In this document: positions 34,550 through 43,477 of the stretch, in pieces
Layout of the letters: the number at the start of each line of letters is the position of its first letter
Position numbering within the stretch: position 1 is the stretch's first letter
NCBI RefSeq assembly: GCF_029360725.1
Contig: NZ_JARKMY010000002.1
Location: forward strand, 434,001 to 498,000
Direction: 5' to 3'
Length of the DNA stretch: 64,000 nt
Origin: Chryseolinea sp. H1M3-3
GTDB taxonomy: Bacteria; Bacteroidota; Bacteroidia; Cytophagales; Cyclobacteriaceae
Translations under genes and position numbers: made by a program
The notes under the pieces: generated by a model
Database searches by the model: none
The model's input: only the letters and a program-made list of their open reading frames with translations
What the model was told of the DNA's origin: nothing

Positions 34550-36948
34550 GATAAATTTTTTATGTTTTTTAATTTTCTTTTCGCGATAAAATTGACTGCA
34601 ACTGACGAGAATCCTACCACGCTAATGCTGCTTATTGGCATTAGGATCGCTGCAACAAGCGGTGTAAGATACCCCGTAACTGCGAAACTTAATGCTATTG
34701 CATTGTAGAAAAACGAAATAGCAAAACCTGTTTTCAGGATAACAGATGAAGCGCGCGCGAGTTCAAGATATTGATCAAGCATGTGCAGTTTTTCGCCTAA
34801 AAGAATGCCATCACATGCCGGCGTGAATACGCCGGTGTCATCCGTTATCGCTATGCCTACATCGCTTTGTTTAAGTGCACCTGCGTCGTTTAAGCCATCT
34901 CCGATCATCAATACCTTTTTTCCTTCCCGCTGGAGTTGTTCGATATATCGCAACTTATCGTGAGGACTTTGATTAAACAGAAGACTTGAAGCAGTATTAA
35001 ACAACTTCTGCATCGATCCGCGGTCTGAATCGTTGTCTCCTGAAAGTAAGCTCGTATTTTTATCGCTCAGCCTCTCAAGCATGGTTTTGAAATTTGGCCG
35101 TACAGAACTTTTAATATTAAAGTAACCGTAGACCTCATTATCAATGGATACGAAAACATGTGTCCCCAACGGATTGGCTTGGGTTATTGATCCTGTGAAA
35201 GATGCAGATCCGATTTTATAACGCTGGCCATGAATGATGCCCTGAATTCCCTTGCCTGAAAACTCTTTGAAATCTTCTGCAGTTTCGGTAGAAGTTACTT
35301 TGATTGACTTGGCAATCAGCACACTCAAGGGGTGGGTGGAATAACTCGTTAACAATTTTATGTGCCCAAGTTGTAAAGGAGTTAAATGTCCTTCAAATTT
35401 AATTTCAGGCGTGCGCCCGTGCGTAACCGTTCCTGTTTTATCAAAAACAACGGTATCAACACTGGCTAGCTTTTCAATGATATCAGCATTTTTTAAATAC
35501 AGGTTATTCCTGCCGAAAACGCGAAGCATGCTTCCAAAGGTAAAGGGAGCGGCCAACGCCAACGCACATGGGCATGCTACCATTAGGACTGCAGTCAGGA
35601 CGAGCCACATTTGCGACGGATCATATACCTTCCAGTAAATAAACGTCACTACTGCGATGGCTAACACCACCCACGTAAATCTGCGTGCAGCCGAATCGAT
35701 AATTTTCTGATATTTGCTTTCACTAATCTTTTTAAATGCGTCATTGTTCCACAAGCTTGTCAGGTGGCTTTGTGAAGTCTTCTTTTCAACGACGAGGTTA
35801 ACTGGAGTACCAATTAATCTTCCGCCAGCATACACCAGTTCACCTTGCAGGACTTTAACTGGCTTCGCTTCACCCGTAACAAAGCTATAATCGATGTAAG
35901 CAAACGCATCCAACAGTGTGCTGTCGGCTGGGATAATTTCCATATTTCTGACACGAATTTGATCACCCCTGTTCAAATCATAAATCACAACAGGCTTCCA
36001 TTCATTTTTCACAAAACGGTTTATGGCCAGTGGAAAATAAGAGGTGAAATCCCGATCGAAGGCAAGGCTTTCATAAGTCTTTCCCTGAAACCAGCGCCCA
36101 ATTAGCAAGAAGAACACTAATCCGGTAAAGGAATCTAGATAGCCAGGACCCGTGGCTGTAATAATATCATAACTGCTCCTGAGGAACAAAGCTATTAACC
36201 CCGCGGCTATGGGTACATCAATATTGATTTGTTTGTCTTTAAAACTTCGCCATGCCGACCGGACGTAGCCGAATCCGCTATAGAAAAATACTGGTATTGA
36301 CAACGAAAAATTAAGCCACGAAAAGATTCGCATTAAGTTGTGATCGGAGTGATCCAAGCCCAGGTATTCCGGAAAACTGAACAACATGACATTACCGAAA
36401 CAAAAACCGGCGATGGCTAGTTTTAAGATCAGTTGCTTGTTGACTTGAGGCTTAGCGCCTTGATCGGCATCAAGGTTAATCTGTGGAGTATATCCAACTT
36501 CGCTTAACGTCGCAGCTACCGTACTTAATTGAACCTGGCCAGGGTCAAATTCAACATCCACCAATTTACGTGCAAAATTTACCTGCGATTTGAGAATCGC
36601 AGGATTAAGTTTGTGCAGGTTTTCTAATAGCCAGATACAAGAGATACAATGTATTGCTGGTACATAGAATTTTACACTGGCGAAAGTCGGTGAATCGAAG
36701 TCAATTACTTTCTTGCGGATATTTTTTTCATCCAGGTATGCGAAGGCTTCTTTGTTTGTGGCACCGACGGTGTTACCTGGATTTCTATCAAGGGTGTAGT
36801 ATTCGCAAAGATCATTTGAGTCAAGAATTTCGAACACCGTCTTGCAGCCATAGCAACAAAAAGGCTTATCATTTAACCAAAGTGGTTCTTCACACGTCTG
36901 CCCGCAATGATAACATTTGAGCTCGCTGCCAACTTCGACTTCTACCAT
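34546..36948 (-). CDS. ccoI: CcoI/FixI-type copper-transporting P1B ATPase
   Basis: The 800-residue ATPase starts with a Cys-rich motif (Cys12, 15, 19, 31, 32 and 35) characteristic of the FixI/CcoI subgroup, then a degenerate heavy-metal domain with HCISCIW, eight membrane helices with the CPC motif in VACPCALALA, the phosphorylation site DKTGTVTHG, and GDGLNDAGALKQSDVGIA. CcoI exports Cu(I) to the periplasm for cbb3 oxidase assembly. It follows a uspA gene by six bases and overlaps the CoA hydrolase gene. Confidence 0.93.
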   Translation of the reverse strand: MVEVEVGSELKCYHCGQTCEEPLWLNDKPFCCYGCKTVFEILDSNDLCEYYTLDRNPGNTVGATNKEAFAYLDEKNIRKKVIDFDSPTFASVKFYVPAIHCISCIWLLENLHKLNPAILKSQVNFARKLVDVEFDPGQVQLSTVAATLSEVGYTPQINLDADQGAKPQVNKQLILKLAIAGFCFGNVMLFSFPEYLGLDHSDHNLMRIFSWLNFSLSIPVFFYSGFGYVRSAWRSFKDKQINIDVPIAAGLIALFLRSSYDIITATGPGYLDSFTGLVFFLLIGRWFQGKTYESLAFDRDFTSYFPLAINRFVKNEWKPVVIYDLNRGDQIRVRNMEIIPADSTLLDAFAYIDYSFVTGEAKPVKVLQGELVYAGGRLIGTPVNLVVEKKTSQSHLTSLWNNDAFKKISESKYQKIIDSAARRFTWVVLAIAVVTFIYWKVYDPSQMWLVLTAVLMVACPCALALAAPFTFGSMLRVFGRNNLYLKNADIIEKLASVDTVVFDKTGTVTHGRTPEIKFEGHLTPLQLGHIKLLTSYSTHPLSVLIAKSIKVTSTETAEDFKEFSGKGIQGIIHGQRYKIGSASFTGSITQANPLGTHVFVSIDNEVYGYFNIKSSVRPNFKTMLERLSDKNTSLLSGDNDSDRGSMQKLFNTASSLLFNQSPHDKLRYIEQLQREGKKVLMIGDGLNDAGALKQSDVGIAITDDTGVFTPACDGILLGEKLHMLDQYLELARASSVILKTGFAISFFYNAIALSFAVTGYLTPLVAAILMPISSISVVGFSSVAVNFIAKRKLKNIKNLS

Positions 36949-36954
36949 AATATG

Positions 36955-37806
36955 TTAAGATTCTACCGGTTCGTTTTTTAACGTGTAGGTCCAGAGAAGG
37001 CTTTCTGTATGATTGGCAACATCTTCGGCTACACTTCCATTAATAAGATGTGTAAGCCCTTTTCTGCCATGCGTTCCCATGGCAATAATGTCGCCTTTCA
37101 CAAATTGAGTAAAGTGAATAATGCCTTCTTCTTCGTTGGGGTGATTAAAGATATTTACACTATAATCTTTAAATGCAAAACGTTTTGCGAAGTCATGTAA
37201 CCGCTGCTGTGTTACCACATCAGAAGTAAAATTTAATGGTGTGTTGATCCACACTAAGTGTAAATGTGCGCCAAAGAAATTTTGCAGGGCTTTTACCTTA
37301 GCGATCAATTCGCTTTGATTTTCTGTGTCAAGTGTATTAGGAAAAACAATATTTTTAATTGGCCCTTTGTAATAGTCTTTTGTAATTAAGACGGGAACTG
37401 GCGCTTTGCGAATCATTTTCTCTGCGTTCGAACCTATAAAATACTCGCGCAAGCCGCTGGCTCCGTGTGAACCCATAATGACGAGATCGATTGCTTCGGC
37501 TGTTATTACATCCAGAATCGTTTTGGAAGGAACACCAAAATCCACTTCCCATTTTACCTTAACTCCCTCCCTTGAATACTTGTCAGACAACTTTTGAAAT
37601 TGCTCATTGGCTTTTTGACGTAACTCCTTTAATAATTGCTCTTCAAAATTGAGAACCGGCATAAGCACAGTATCATGCATCACAGGAAGCTCAATAACAT
37701 GCACCAGTTGGATGGTGCCTTTCGAACGTTCAGCTACGTCTAAAGCGAATCTGAAGGCATTTACGGCCGGTTTCGAGAAGTCGCAAGGAACAAGTATTTT
37801 TTTCAT
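36955..37806 (-). CDS. Universal stress protein, tandem UspA domains
   Basis: The 283-residue protein has two UspA domains; the first carries the ATP-binding motif GSHGASGLREYFIGS (G-x2-G-x9-G-S), the second GTHGRKGLTHLINGS. Two-domain Usp proteins are usual in Bacteroidota. It leads the run uspA-ccoI-CoA hydrolase-ccoS-membrane proteins and is driven by a dyad at 37879-37892 set 55 bp from a perfect TATTTTTG box. This couples it to oxidase assembly. Confidence 0.92.
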   Translation of the reverse strand: MKKILVPCDFSKPAVNAFRFALDVAERSKGTIQLVHVIELPVMHDTVLMPVLNFEEQLLKELRQKANEQFQKLSDKYSREGVKVKWEVDFGVPSKTILDVITAEAIDLVIMGSHGASGLREYFIGSNAEKMIRKAPVPVLITKDYYKGPIKNIVFPNTLDTENQSELIAKVKALQNFFGAHLHLVWINTPLNFTSDVVTQQRLHDFAKRFAFKDYSVNIFNHPNEEEGIIHFTQFVKGDIIAMGTHGRKGLTHLINGSVAEDVANHTESLLWTYTLKNEPVES

Positions 37807-37826
37807 ATTGAGAGAAGTTTATATGA

Positions 37827-37944
37827 CAAAAATATATTGCGGGCATTTCTGCCTGCTTGATGGGGGTCAGGGCGAAATATGATTTATGTCAGGTCTGGAA
37901 TTCAATAAAAGTTGATAATATTGACCTTGGACCTTTTACTTTTG
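37827..37944. promoter_or_regulatory. Divergent promoter: one FNR-type dyad ATGATTTATGTCAG (37879-37892) between two -7 boxes at equal distance
   Basis: On the minus strand TATTTTTG (37827-37834) leads to uspA-ccoI; on the plus strand TACTTTTG (37937-37944) leads to the metallo-hydrolase gene. Both match TAnnTTTG perfectly and both box centres lie exactly 55 bp from the dyad centre at 37885.5. One bound regulator could thus serve both directions. Confidence 0.8.
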
Positions 37945-38023
37945 GAGATTTCTAACCGTATGAGCAAGTTGTTAATACATCTAAATAAAGGGCCATTAAA
38001 TGAACTTGTAACTACTAAAACGA

Positions 38024-39421
38024 ATGGATGTAAGAGTGAAATTTCTCGGCGGAACCGGAACAGTAACAGGATCACGGTTTTTGCTTGATATTGGTGATTT
38101 CAGACTTTTGTTTGACTGCGGACTTTTTCAGGGCCTAAAGGAATTGAGACTAAGAAACTGGGAAGTATTTCCTGTTGATGCGTCATCCATTCATGCGGTG
38201 ATCATCAGCCATGCCCATATTGATCACACCGGATATTTGCCAAAACTTATTAAGGAAGGTTTTAAGGGTCCTATTTATTGCACGCGACCCACAGCCGATT
38301 TAATGGAGTTGATGCTCTTGGATTCGGCCAAGCTTCAGGAAGAAGAAGCATCTTATGCATATGCCCATAAATATTCAAAACATGCCGTGCCGTTGCCGTT
38401 GTACACTTCTGAAGATGCGCAAAATGTCTTGCCTCTGATAAAAGATTTTCACTTCGATGAGGTCATCAAGATTAGTGAGCGGATAGAAATTATTTTTAAG
38501 GATGCGGGACACTTGTTGGGAGCTGCAATTACAGAATTGTTTATTAAGGGCGACAATCAAAAAAAGAAAATTGTCTTCTCCGGGGATCTTGGAAGAAGTA
38601 ATGATTTCATGTTAAGACCGCCGGCAGTTATCGATGAAGCTGATATACTGTTTGTAGAGTCCACTTATGGTCACAAAGACAACCCTGGGGGAGATCCGGC
38701 GACAGAGCTTACGAGAATCGTAAACGATACATTTAAAAACAATGGCGTGTTGCTGATTCCTGCATTCGCCGTTGGACGGACGCAATTATTATTGTACCAT
38801 TTGCACATGCTGATGGAAGAGGATAGAATTCCAGACGTGCCAGTATACATTGACAGTCCCATGGCAACTTCTGCGACATATTTATATTACAAGTTTCCGA
38901 AATACCACAAAGTAAAATTCAATCAGTCCCAATTCGCCAGGCAGTTGGAAACAAACATGCTGGTGTTTGTAAAAAATTCAAAGCACTCTAAGGCGCTGAA
39001 TGAAATCAAAAGCCGCGCTATTATTATTTCTTCCAGCGGCATGATGACCGGTGGGAGAATACTGCACCATATGTATCATCGGTTGCCAAATAAGCAAGAT
39101 ACGCTGTTGATTTCAGGATACCAGGCTGCAGGAACACGGGGTCGTCGCCTTGTTGACAAAGAACCTACCATTCGTATTTTTGGCGAAGAAGTGGCGGTCA
39201 ACTGTAAGGTTGAAAACATGAGTTCCTTTTCCGGACATGCCGACCGCGAAGAATTATTTGGATGGCTTAAAAATTTTAAGAATCCGCCGAAAGTTACGTT
39301 TACCGTGCATGGCGAAAATCCGGGTCTTTCGATTTACGCCCAGGCTATACGCGATCGGATGAAATGGAATGTCGTTGTGCCTGAATATTTAGAATCAATG
39401 CAATTGTTTCAAGGAATATAA
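38024..39421 (+). CDS. Beta-CASP metallo-beta-lactamase fold hydrolase (RNA-processing type)
   Basis: The 465-residue protein has the metal site HAHIDHTG (about residues 62-69), further ligands in DAGHLLGAA and FSGDLGRSND, the beta-CASP insertion with LIPAFAVGRTQLLLYHL, and the C-terminal RMMBL segment with SSFSGHADREEL. Such proteins act as exo- or endoribonucleases or have unknown targets; they often neighbour usp genes and denitrification or cbb3 genes in facultative bacteria. Its promoter shares an FNR-type dyad with the divergent uspA-ccoI operon, so it is likely induced at low oxygen. The transcript leader is about 75 bases. Confidence 0.88.
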   Translation: MDVRVKFLGGTGTVTGSRFLLDIGDFRLLFDCGLFQGLKELRLRNWEVFPVDASSIHAVIISHAHIDHTGYLPKLIKEGFKGPIYCTRPTADLMELMLLDSAKLQEEEASYAYAHKYSKHAVPLPLYTSEDAQNVLPLIKDFHFDEVIKISERIEIIFKDAGHLLGAAITELFIKGDNQKKKIVFSGDLGRSNDFMLRPPAVIDEADILFVESTYGHKDNPGGDPATELTRIVNDTFKNNGVLLIPAFAVGRTQLLLYHLHMLMEEDRIPDVPVYIDSPMATSATYLYYKFPKYHKVKFNQSQFARQLETNMLVFVKNSKHSKALNEIKSRAIIISSSGMMTGGRILHHMYHRLPNKQDTLLISGYQAAGTRGRRLVDKEPTIRIFGEEVAVNCKVENMSSFSGHADREELFGWLKNFKNPPKVTFTVHGENPGLSIYAQAIRDRMKWNVVVPEYLESMQLFQGI

Positions 39422-39434
39422 CTCGCATGTTTAT

Positions 39435-39485
39435 CCAAGTCAAGAACTGCCACGAATCGTACGTTTGTGTTAGTTCTTGACTTGG
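39435..39485. terminator. Perfect 14-bp stem hairpin between convergent genes
   Basis: CCAAGTCAAGAACT (39435-39448) and AGTTCTTGACTTGG (39472-39485) form a perfect 14-bp stem with a 23-base loop, between the metallo-hydrolase gene and the convergent DUF3570 gene. No T-run follows on either strand, so it is either a bidirectional terminator of non-canonical form or an mRNA-stabilising hairpin. Confidence 0.6.
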
Positions 39486-39526
39486 GCATTAGCGTTAATG
39501 GCTTTTATTAAAAGTGTCCTCTTGCG

Positions 39527-40714
39527 TTACTTAAAGCGAGCATGCAGGGATACTATATTTGAAACCAATCCTGTTTTTCTTTCATAATGACCGTACCGGA
39601 TTTCAATCATTTTCCAACGGTCCAGGCCCAGTATCCCATCCGTTGAGAGCATGCGAAATCCTAATCCTGCAAAATGGCTGTCGAACTTGGAAAGGTCATA
39701 GTCACTGGAATAGAATGGCGTGGTCTTTTCATGTGTCCTATATGGAGCGAAATAACTTGCGCCTGATTGGGTGTAATACCTGTAGAATGGTGTTACAGAA
39801 ATAAAAGGTGTAATCTTGACGGCGGTTTCCAGTTCTGCGGTATGCGCTGTTAACTCCCAGTCATCCCAATAATAACGGTAAAAGGCGCGGAGAACAACAC
39901 GGTCGCCGATGAAGTAATTTCCTCTTAATCCAATAGGGATTTTGAAGCGGGACCCGGGCAATAACTCAATTGATTCTGTATTGTCCGTGAAATAGACCCG
40001 GTTAAAGGGTAGGCTCAGATACCCTTCCTGATACGCAAGGTCTAATAACAGCATGACTTGCAAGCGCGTATTAATCACCTGGGACAAACCGATAGAAGCA
40101 TTGTAGGTATTTCGGGATGTTAGTCCGGTAGGTTTTGATCCACGAAGTTCTATCGGATAGATAAGCGTGAGCTGGTCTTGAAACGTTTGCAACCGAAGGC
40201 TTACCTGCCGGTTATTATCTTTTGAATTTTTTGTGGCATTGATTCCGGCACCAATGGAATAATAATCATATTCAAAAGATCCGGCCAGTGTAGCACCAAT
40301 AGAAGTTTTTTTCTCATCGTTTGTGCGCGCCCAGCTAAAAGAAGGGTAGTAGCGTTGATCCTGCGAAGATGCTGAAGAAATTGTAGAGGGATCAATTTTA
40401 TCTGACGAGGCCGAGGTATAAGAATCCATTCCCAATTCTGCGACAAATGTATTAAGTCTGTTTTTCCGGTCTTTGCGACTCAAATGAATGTCAATTACAC
40501 TCACAAAGTCAGTTAATCTCTCGGAACCAACGCCGCCCGTAACCGCTGCGTTGTTACCTTCCTGTTTATAGTAACTTGTGACAAAGTTAACCTCGTCGAC
40601 GTTTAATTTCCTTGTCGCATAATGAGAGGTGTCTGAAGGAGCTTGATTAAACTGAGAAAATGCACTTACAATGGAAAGGTAAAATGCAATAATGATGATA
40701 GGTATCCGGATCAT
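39527..40714 (-). CDS. DUF3570 family outer-membrane-like protein
   Basis: The 395-residue protein has a Sec signal (MIRIPIIIIAFYLSIVSAFSQ) and a body of alternating amphipathic strands rich in Tyr, Ser and Arg, ending in a strand with a C-terminal aromatic (Phe-Lys), as in outer-membrane beta-barrels. I recognise it as DUF3570, a family of unknown function. It is the last gene of the thioredoxin-ApbE-DUF4266-DUF3570 run, 12 bases after the DUF4266 gene. No FNR-type dyad controls this run. Confidence 0.8.
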   Translation of the reverse strand: MIRIPIIIIAFYLSIVSAFSQFNQAPSDTSHYATRKLNVDEVNFVTSYYKQEGNNAAVTGGVGSERLTDFVSVIDIHLSRKDRKNRLNTFVAELGMDSYTSASSDKIDPSTISSASSQDQRYYPSFSWARTNDEKKTSIGATLAGSFEYDYYSIGAGINATKNSKDNNRQVSLRLQTFQDQLTLIYPIELRGSKPTGLTSRNTYNASIGLSQVINTRLQVMLLLDLAYQEGYLSLPFNRVYFTDNTESIELLPGSRFKIPIGLRGNYFIGDRVVLRAFYRYYWDDWELTAHTAELETAVKITPFISVTPFYRYYTQSGASYFAPYRTHEKTTPFYSSDYDLSKFDSHFAGLGFRMLSTDGILGLDRWKMIEIRYGHYERKTGLVSNIVSLHARFK

Positions 40715-40726
40715 AACGCTTTTGTG

Positions 40727-40945
40727 TTAATTACAGCCACAACCTCCGCCTGACTTCCCCCCGTTGCCTCCCGAGGCGCCCTCCCTGTACAGCTGAAAGC
40801 TATTCTCAGTCTTCTGTACTTTTCGCATGGATAGTTCCATCTCAGCGTCGTTCAGATACATTTTTTGATATTCCTTTACCGGCTTACAGCTGCTCAGCAG
40901 CAACAGAGCAAATCCGGTAAATACAATTAACTTTCTAGTTCTCAT
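40727..40945 (-). CDS. DUF4266 small lipoprotein with Gly/Cys-rich tail
   Basis: This 72-residue lipoprotein (lipobox LLLSSC, Cys20) has the conserved block VKEYQKMYLNDAEMELS and ends GGKSGGGCGCN. The tail with REGASGG contains a Gly-Ala-Ser that partly resembles the Ser/Thr-Gly-Ala-Ser/Thr core of ApbE flavinylation sites, without the upstream Asp. It overlaps the stop of the ApbE gene (ATGA). Function unknown; the setting suggests it is modified by, or works with, ApbE and the thioredoxin-like protein. Confidence 0.8.
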   Translation of the reverse strand: MRTRKLIVFTGFALLLLSSCKPVKEYQKMYLNDAEMELSMRKVQKTENSFQLYREGASGGNGGKSGGGCGCN

Positions 40946-41889
40946 TTAAGTTGAATATTTTGGGAATGATGTATTTTATTAGCGTCGTCTACAATGATGC
41001 AGGCAATTGAATTTATTTGGTTGATAAGATCCAGGCCCACGCGCGTTCCCATAACCATAACTGGAGTCGCCATAGCATCGGATAATTCTGCATAAGGACT
41101 GATGATGGTAACACTTTTGATTCCGGTAACAGGGAAGCCAGTGCGTGGATCAATCGTGTGGGAGTACCGTTGTCCGCCAATCGTTACATACTTTTCGTAG
41201 TTGCCAGAAGTTGCTACGGCCATATTTGTAATGTTCACATAGCTAAATGGATTTTTTGTATCTGGATCTGCAATTCCGATTGTCCATGGTTTCCCATTTT
41301 GTTGATGACCCCAAGCTGACAAATCACCCGAGGCATTTACTATGCCGCTGGTTATTCCTTTGTCTTTTAAAATTTTTTTTGCCTGATCTGCAGCATATCC
41401 TTTTCCAATTCCTCCGAAGCCAATGCGCATACCCTTCTCCTTAAGAAAAACTGTTCCAGCCTCGTTGTCTAGAATAATGTTTTTGTAGTTGATAAGTCTG
41501 ACGCTTTTTTTGGCAGTTTCTTTGTCTGGAAGAGAAGACATCTTTGTATCAAAATTCCATAACCGCTTGTCAATAGAACCGTAGGTAATATCGAAAGCAC
41601 CGGAGGTAAGTTCCGAAATTCGAATGGAACGTTGGATTAATTCGAAAACTTCGCGATCGACTCTTACCGGTTGTATTCCGGCTTGAGCATTGATTTGATT
41701 GGTTTGACTTGCCGGATCGAACGTGGTAAATAATCGTTCTATTCTTTGCATTTCCGCTACGGCTGCATCAATGCTTTCACTCGCCTGTAATTCTGCTTCG
41801 GCAAGCACACTGATCTCAAACATATTACCCATTAACCGCAGCGCGCGTTTATAAAGGTTAGGCGAAATAGCCAACAAATTATTTTCCAT
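40942..41889 (-). CDS. ApbE-family FAD:protein FMN transferase
   Basis: The 315-residue protein shows ApbE signatures: RLFTTFDPASQTNQIN, SGAFDITYGSI, GGIGKGYAADQAK, NASGDLSAWG, SHTIDPRTGFPV and DAMATPVMVMG. ApbE enzymes attach FMN covalently to a Thr/Ser of target proteins, using FAD and Mg2+. Most are exported lipoproteins, but here no signal peptide precedes the domain (start MENNLLAISPNLY), unless the true start lies within the thioredoxin gene, which it overlaps by 11 bases. It may therefore act in the cytoplasm. The likely target is one of the two neighbours downstream. Confidence 0.9.
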   Translation of the reverse strand: MENNLLAISPNLYKRALRLMGNMFEISVLAEAELQASESIDAAVAEMQRIERLFTTFDPASQTNQINAQAGIQPVRVDREVFELIQRSIRISELTSGAFDITYGSIDKRLWNFDTKMSSLPDKETAKKSVRLINYKNIILDNEAGTVFLKEKGMRIGFGGIGKGYAADQAKKILKDKGITSGIVNASGDLSAWGHQQNGKPWTIGIADPDTKNPFSYVNITNMAVATSGNYEKYVTIGGQRYSHTIDPRTGFPVTGIKSVTIISPYAELSDAMATPVMVMGTRVGLDLINQINSIACIIVDDANKIHHSQNIQLK

Positions 41890-42316
41890 TTCTGGACTGA
41901 TCGATTTGTTTTATGAATTCCTGTGGAGATTCGTTGGAATATCCATCCCATGTTTTCACTACTTTACCATCTTCATTTAACAAGAGTGTTAAAGGAAATT
42001 TTCCACTCGAGTTATATTGCTCTGCAAGCTTTTCATTGTGAGCTTTTTGGTTAGCATCCAATTGATTTTTTTTCAATCTTGGAAAATCTGCCCTAACTAA
42101 CACCAGGTTATCATTGGCATATTGAATGAATGTTTCCTGTTCAAATACTTCACGTTTCATTTTTATGCACGGCGCGCACCAGTCGGAGCCGGAAAAGTTC
42201 AGTAGAATAAATTTGTGGGATTGCTTCGCTTCTTGCTGAGCTCGATTAAAGTCGGTTTGCCAGGATGGTTGTGAAGTAAAGAAGATAGCGAGAAAGGCGA
42301 AGGCTAAGGTTTTCAT
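41879..42316 (-). CDS. Exported thioredoxin-like protein
   Basis: The 145-residue protein has a Sec signal (MKTLAFAFLAIFFTSQPS) and a thioredoxin fold of the DUF255/thioredoxin_7 type with the active site SDWCAPCIKMKREVF and a cis-Pro loop GKFPLTLLL. It probably reduces or isomerises thiols in the periplasm, for example the cysteines of the DUF4266 lipoprotein. It is the first gene of the run with ApbE, DUF4266 and DUF3570. A near-match dyad upstream (tgat-N5-atca at 42384-42396) has the wrong spacing. Confidence 0.85.
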   Translation of the reverse strand: MKTLAFAFLAIFFTSQPSWQTDFNRAQQEAKQSHKFILLNFSGSDWCAPCIKMKREVFEQETFIQYANDNLVLVRADFPRLKKNQLDANQKAHNEKLAEQYNSSGKFPLTLLLNEDGKVVKTWDGYSNESPQEFIKQIDQSRNGK

Positions 42317-42568
42317 AGTTTAGAATTTGTCTAAGGAAGCATCGAGCGCTTTTGGTAGAAACGAAACACTGTTTGAATTTATTTGATTCCAAATCATAAA
42401 CATTTTGAGTAATTATTTTTTATGATAATCAATTGACAATTGTTAAGGCAATTCGTAAGTCATACAATGCCTCATTTTATTCTCTTATTCAAGGAGGCTC
42501 CGTTGTATCGTTTGTCGATGTACTTCCAACTTCTCAATTTGAACCTTTATTAATGTTTGGCGTAACGT

Positions 42569-43387
42569 CTATGCTTCTTCATGAAAAACGAAAACGGGAT
42601 AATTCGCGATTTCACTAATGACCTTGATCACGCTTTTATGAAACATTTGAGAAATAAAATTCCTGTTTACTGTACATAGCGCCAGCACATCGTTTTCATT
42701 TCGGTGAATATAACTATGAATGCTGGGGGCGATGTCAGCCGAACGAATAGAATCAAAATTGATATCGATTCCTTCACTTTTAGCTTGTTCGGAGATGATG
42801 AACTGCAGGTCTTTCATCTCCTCAAGGACATCCTCACTTACGGCTTCTTCATTAACCTGCAAAACTGTTAACTCGCATTGTAAGGCTTTAATCCAAGGCA
42901 ATAATTGTTTTAACGGAAGTTTTTGCTCACCTAAGTAATCATAAGCGTATACGATGCTCGTGATTTGACTAAAAGTACGGTCAGGTGGAATTAACAATAC
43001 GGGGATATTGCATTTGCGAATAGCATGGTAGGTATTACTTCCTGTAAAGAATTCCACAAGGTTTTCCACACCGTGTGTACCCATCACGATTAAGTCATAA
43101 TGAGAAGCGCGTTCAGCGATAGCGTCACTTAACAGGCTACCCGATTGAATGACATCCGTTTCACACGATATCTTAAAAAACTGCTGCACTTCCCGGCTGA
43201 GTTCTTCCAGTCTTTCGGAAACAACATTCATTACCAATTCCTTTTCAGCAGCCAGCGCAGGCGACTTAGCCGATTGAACATTTAGGAGTGTCAGCATTGA
43301 ATCGCTTGCTTTTGTAAATTTCGCAGCATAAGCAATGGCGTTCTGAGCGGTGTCTGAAAAATCGGTGGGGCAGAGGATTTTTTTCAT
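42569..43387 (-). CDS. Universal stress protein, tandem UspA domains
   Basis: The 272-residue protein has two UspA domains; the first has the ATP-binding motif GTHGVENLVEFFTGS, whereas the second is degenerate. It starts MKKILCPTDFSDTAQNAI. Unlike the other three usp genes it has no FNR-type dyad upstream, so it may be controlled differently. It stands alone between the thioredoxin-ApbE run and the mla genes. Confidence 0.9.
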   Translation of the reverse strand: MKKILCPTDFSDTAQNAIAYAAKFTKASDSMLTLLNVQSAKSPALAAEKELVMNVVSERLEELSREVQQFFKISCETDVIQSGSLLSDAIAERASHYDLIVMGTHGVENLVEFFTGSNTYHAIRKCNIPVLLIPPDRTFSQITSIVYAYDYLGEQKLPLKQLLPWIKALQCELTVLQVNEEAVSEDVLEEMKDLQFIISEQAKSEGIDINFDSIRSADIAPSIHSYIHRNENDVLALCTVNRNFISQMFHKSVIKVISEIANYPVFVFHEEA

Positions 43388-43477
43388 GTCTGTGGAATGT
43401 TTGAAGTGTTGATGTTCCGAGTGTTAAAGTTCCCTATTCAAAAAAGTTAAATATTAACTTAACCGATATCGATATAC

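Noticed and set aside
42384-42396. TGAT-N5-ATCA upstream of the thioredoxin-ApbE cluster
   Set aside because: Spacer is one base longer than in the 20 dyads and no -7 box lies at 33 or 55 bp, so I do not count it as a regulon site.
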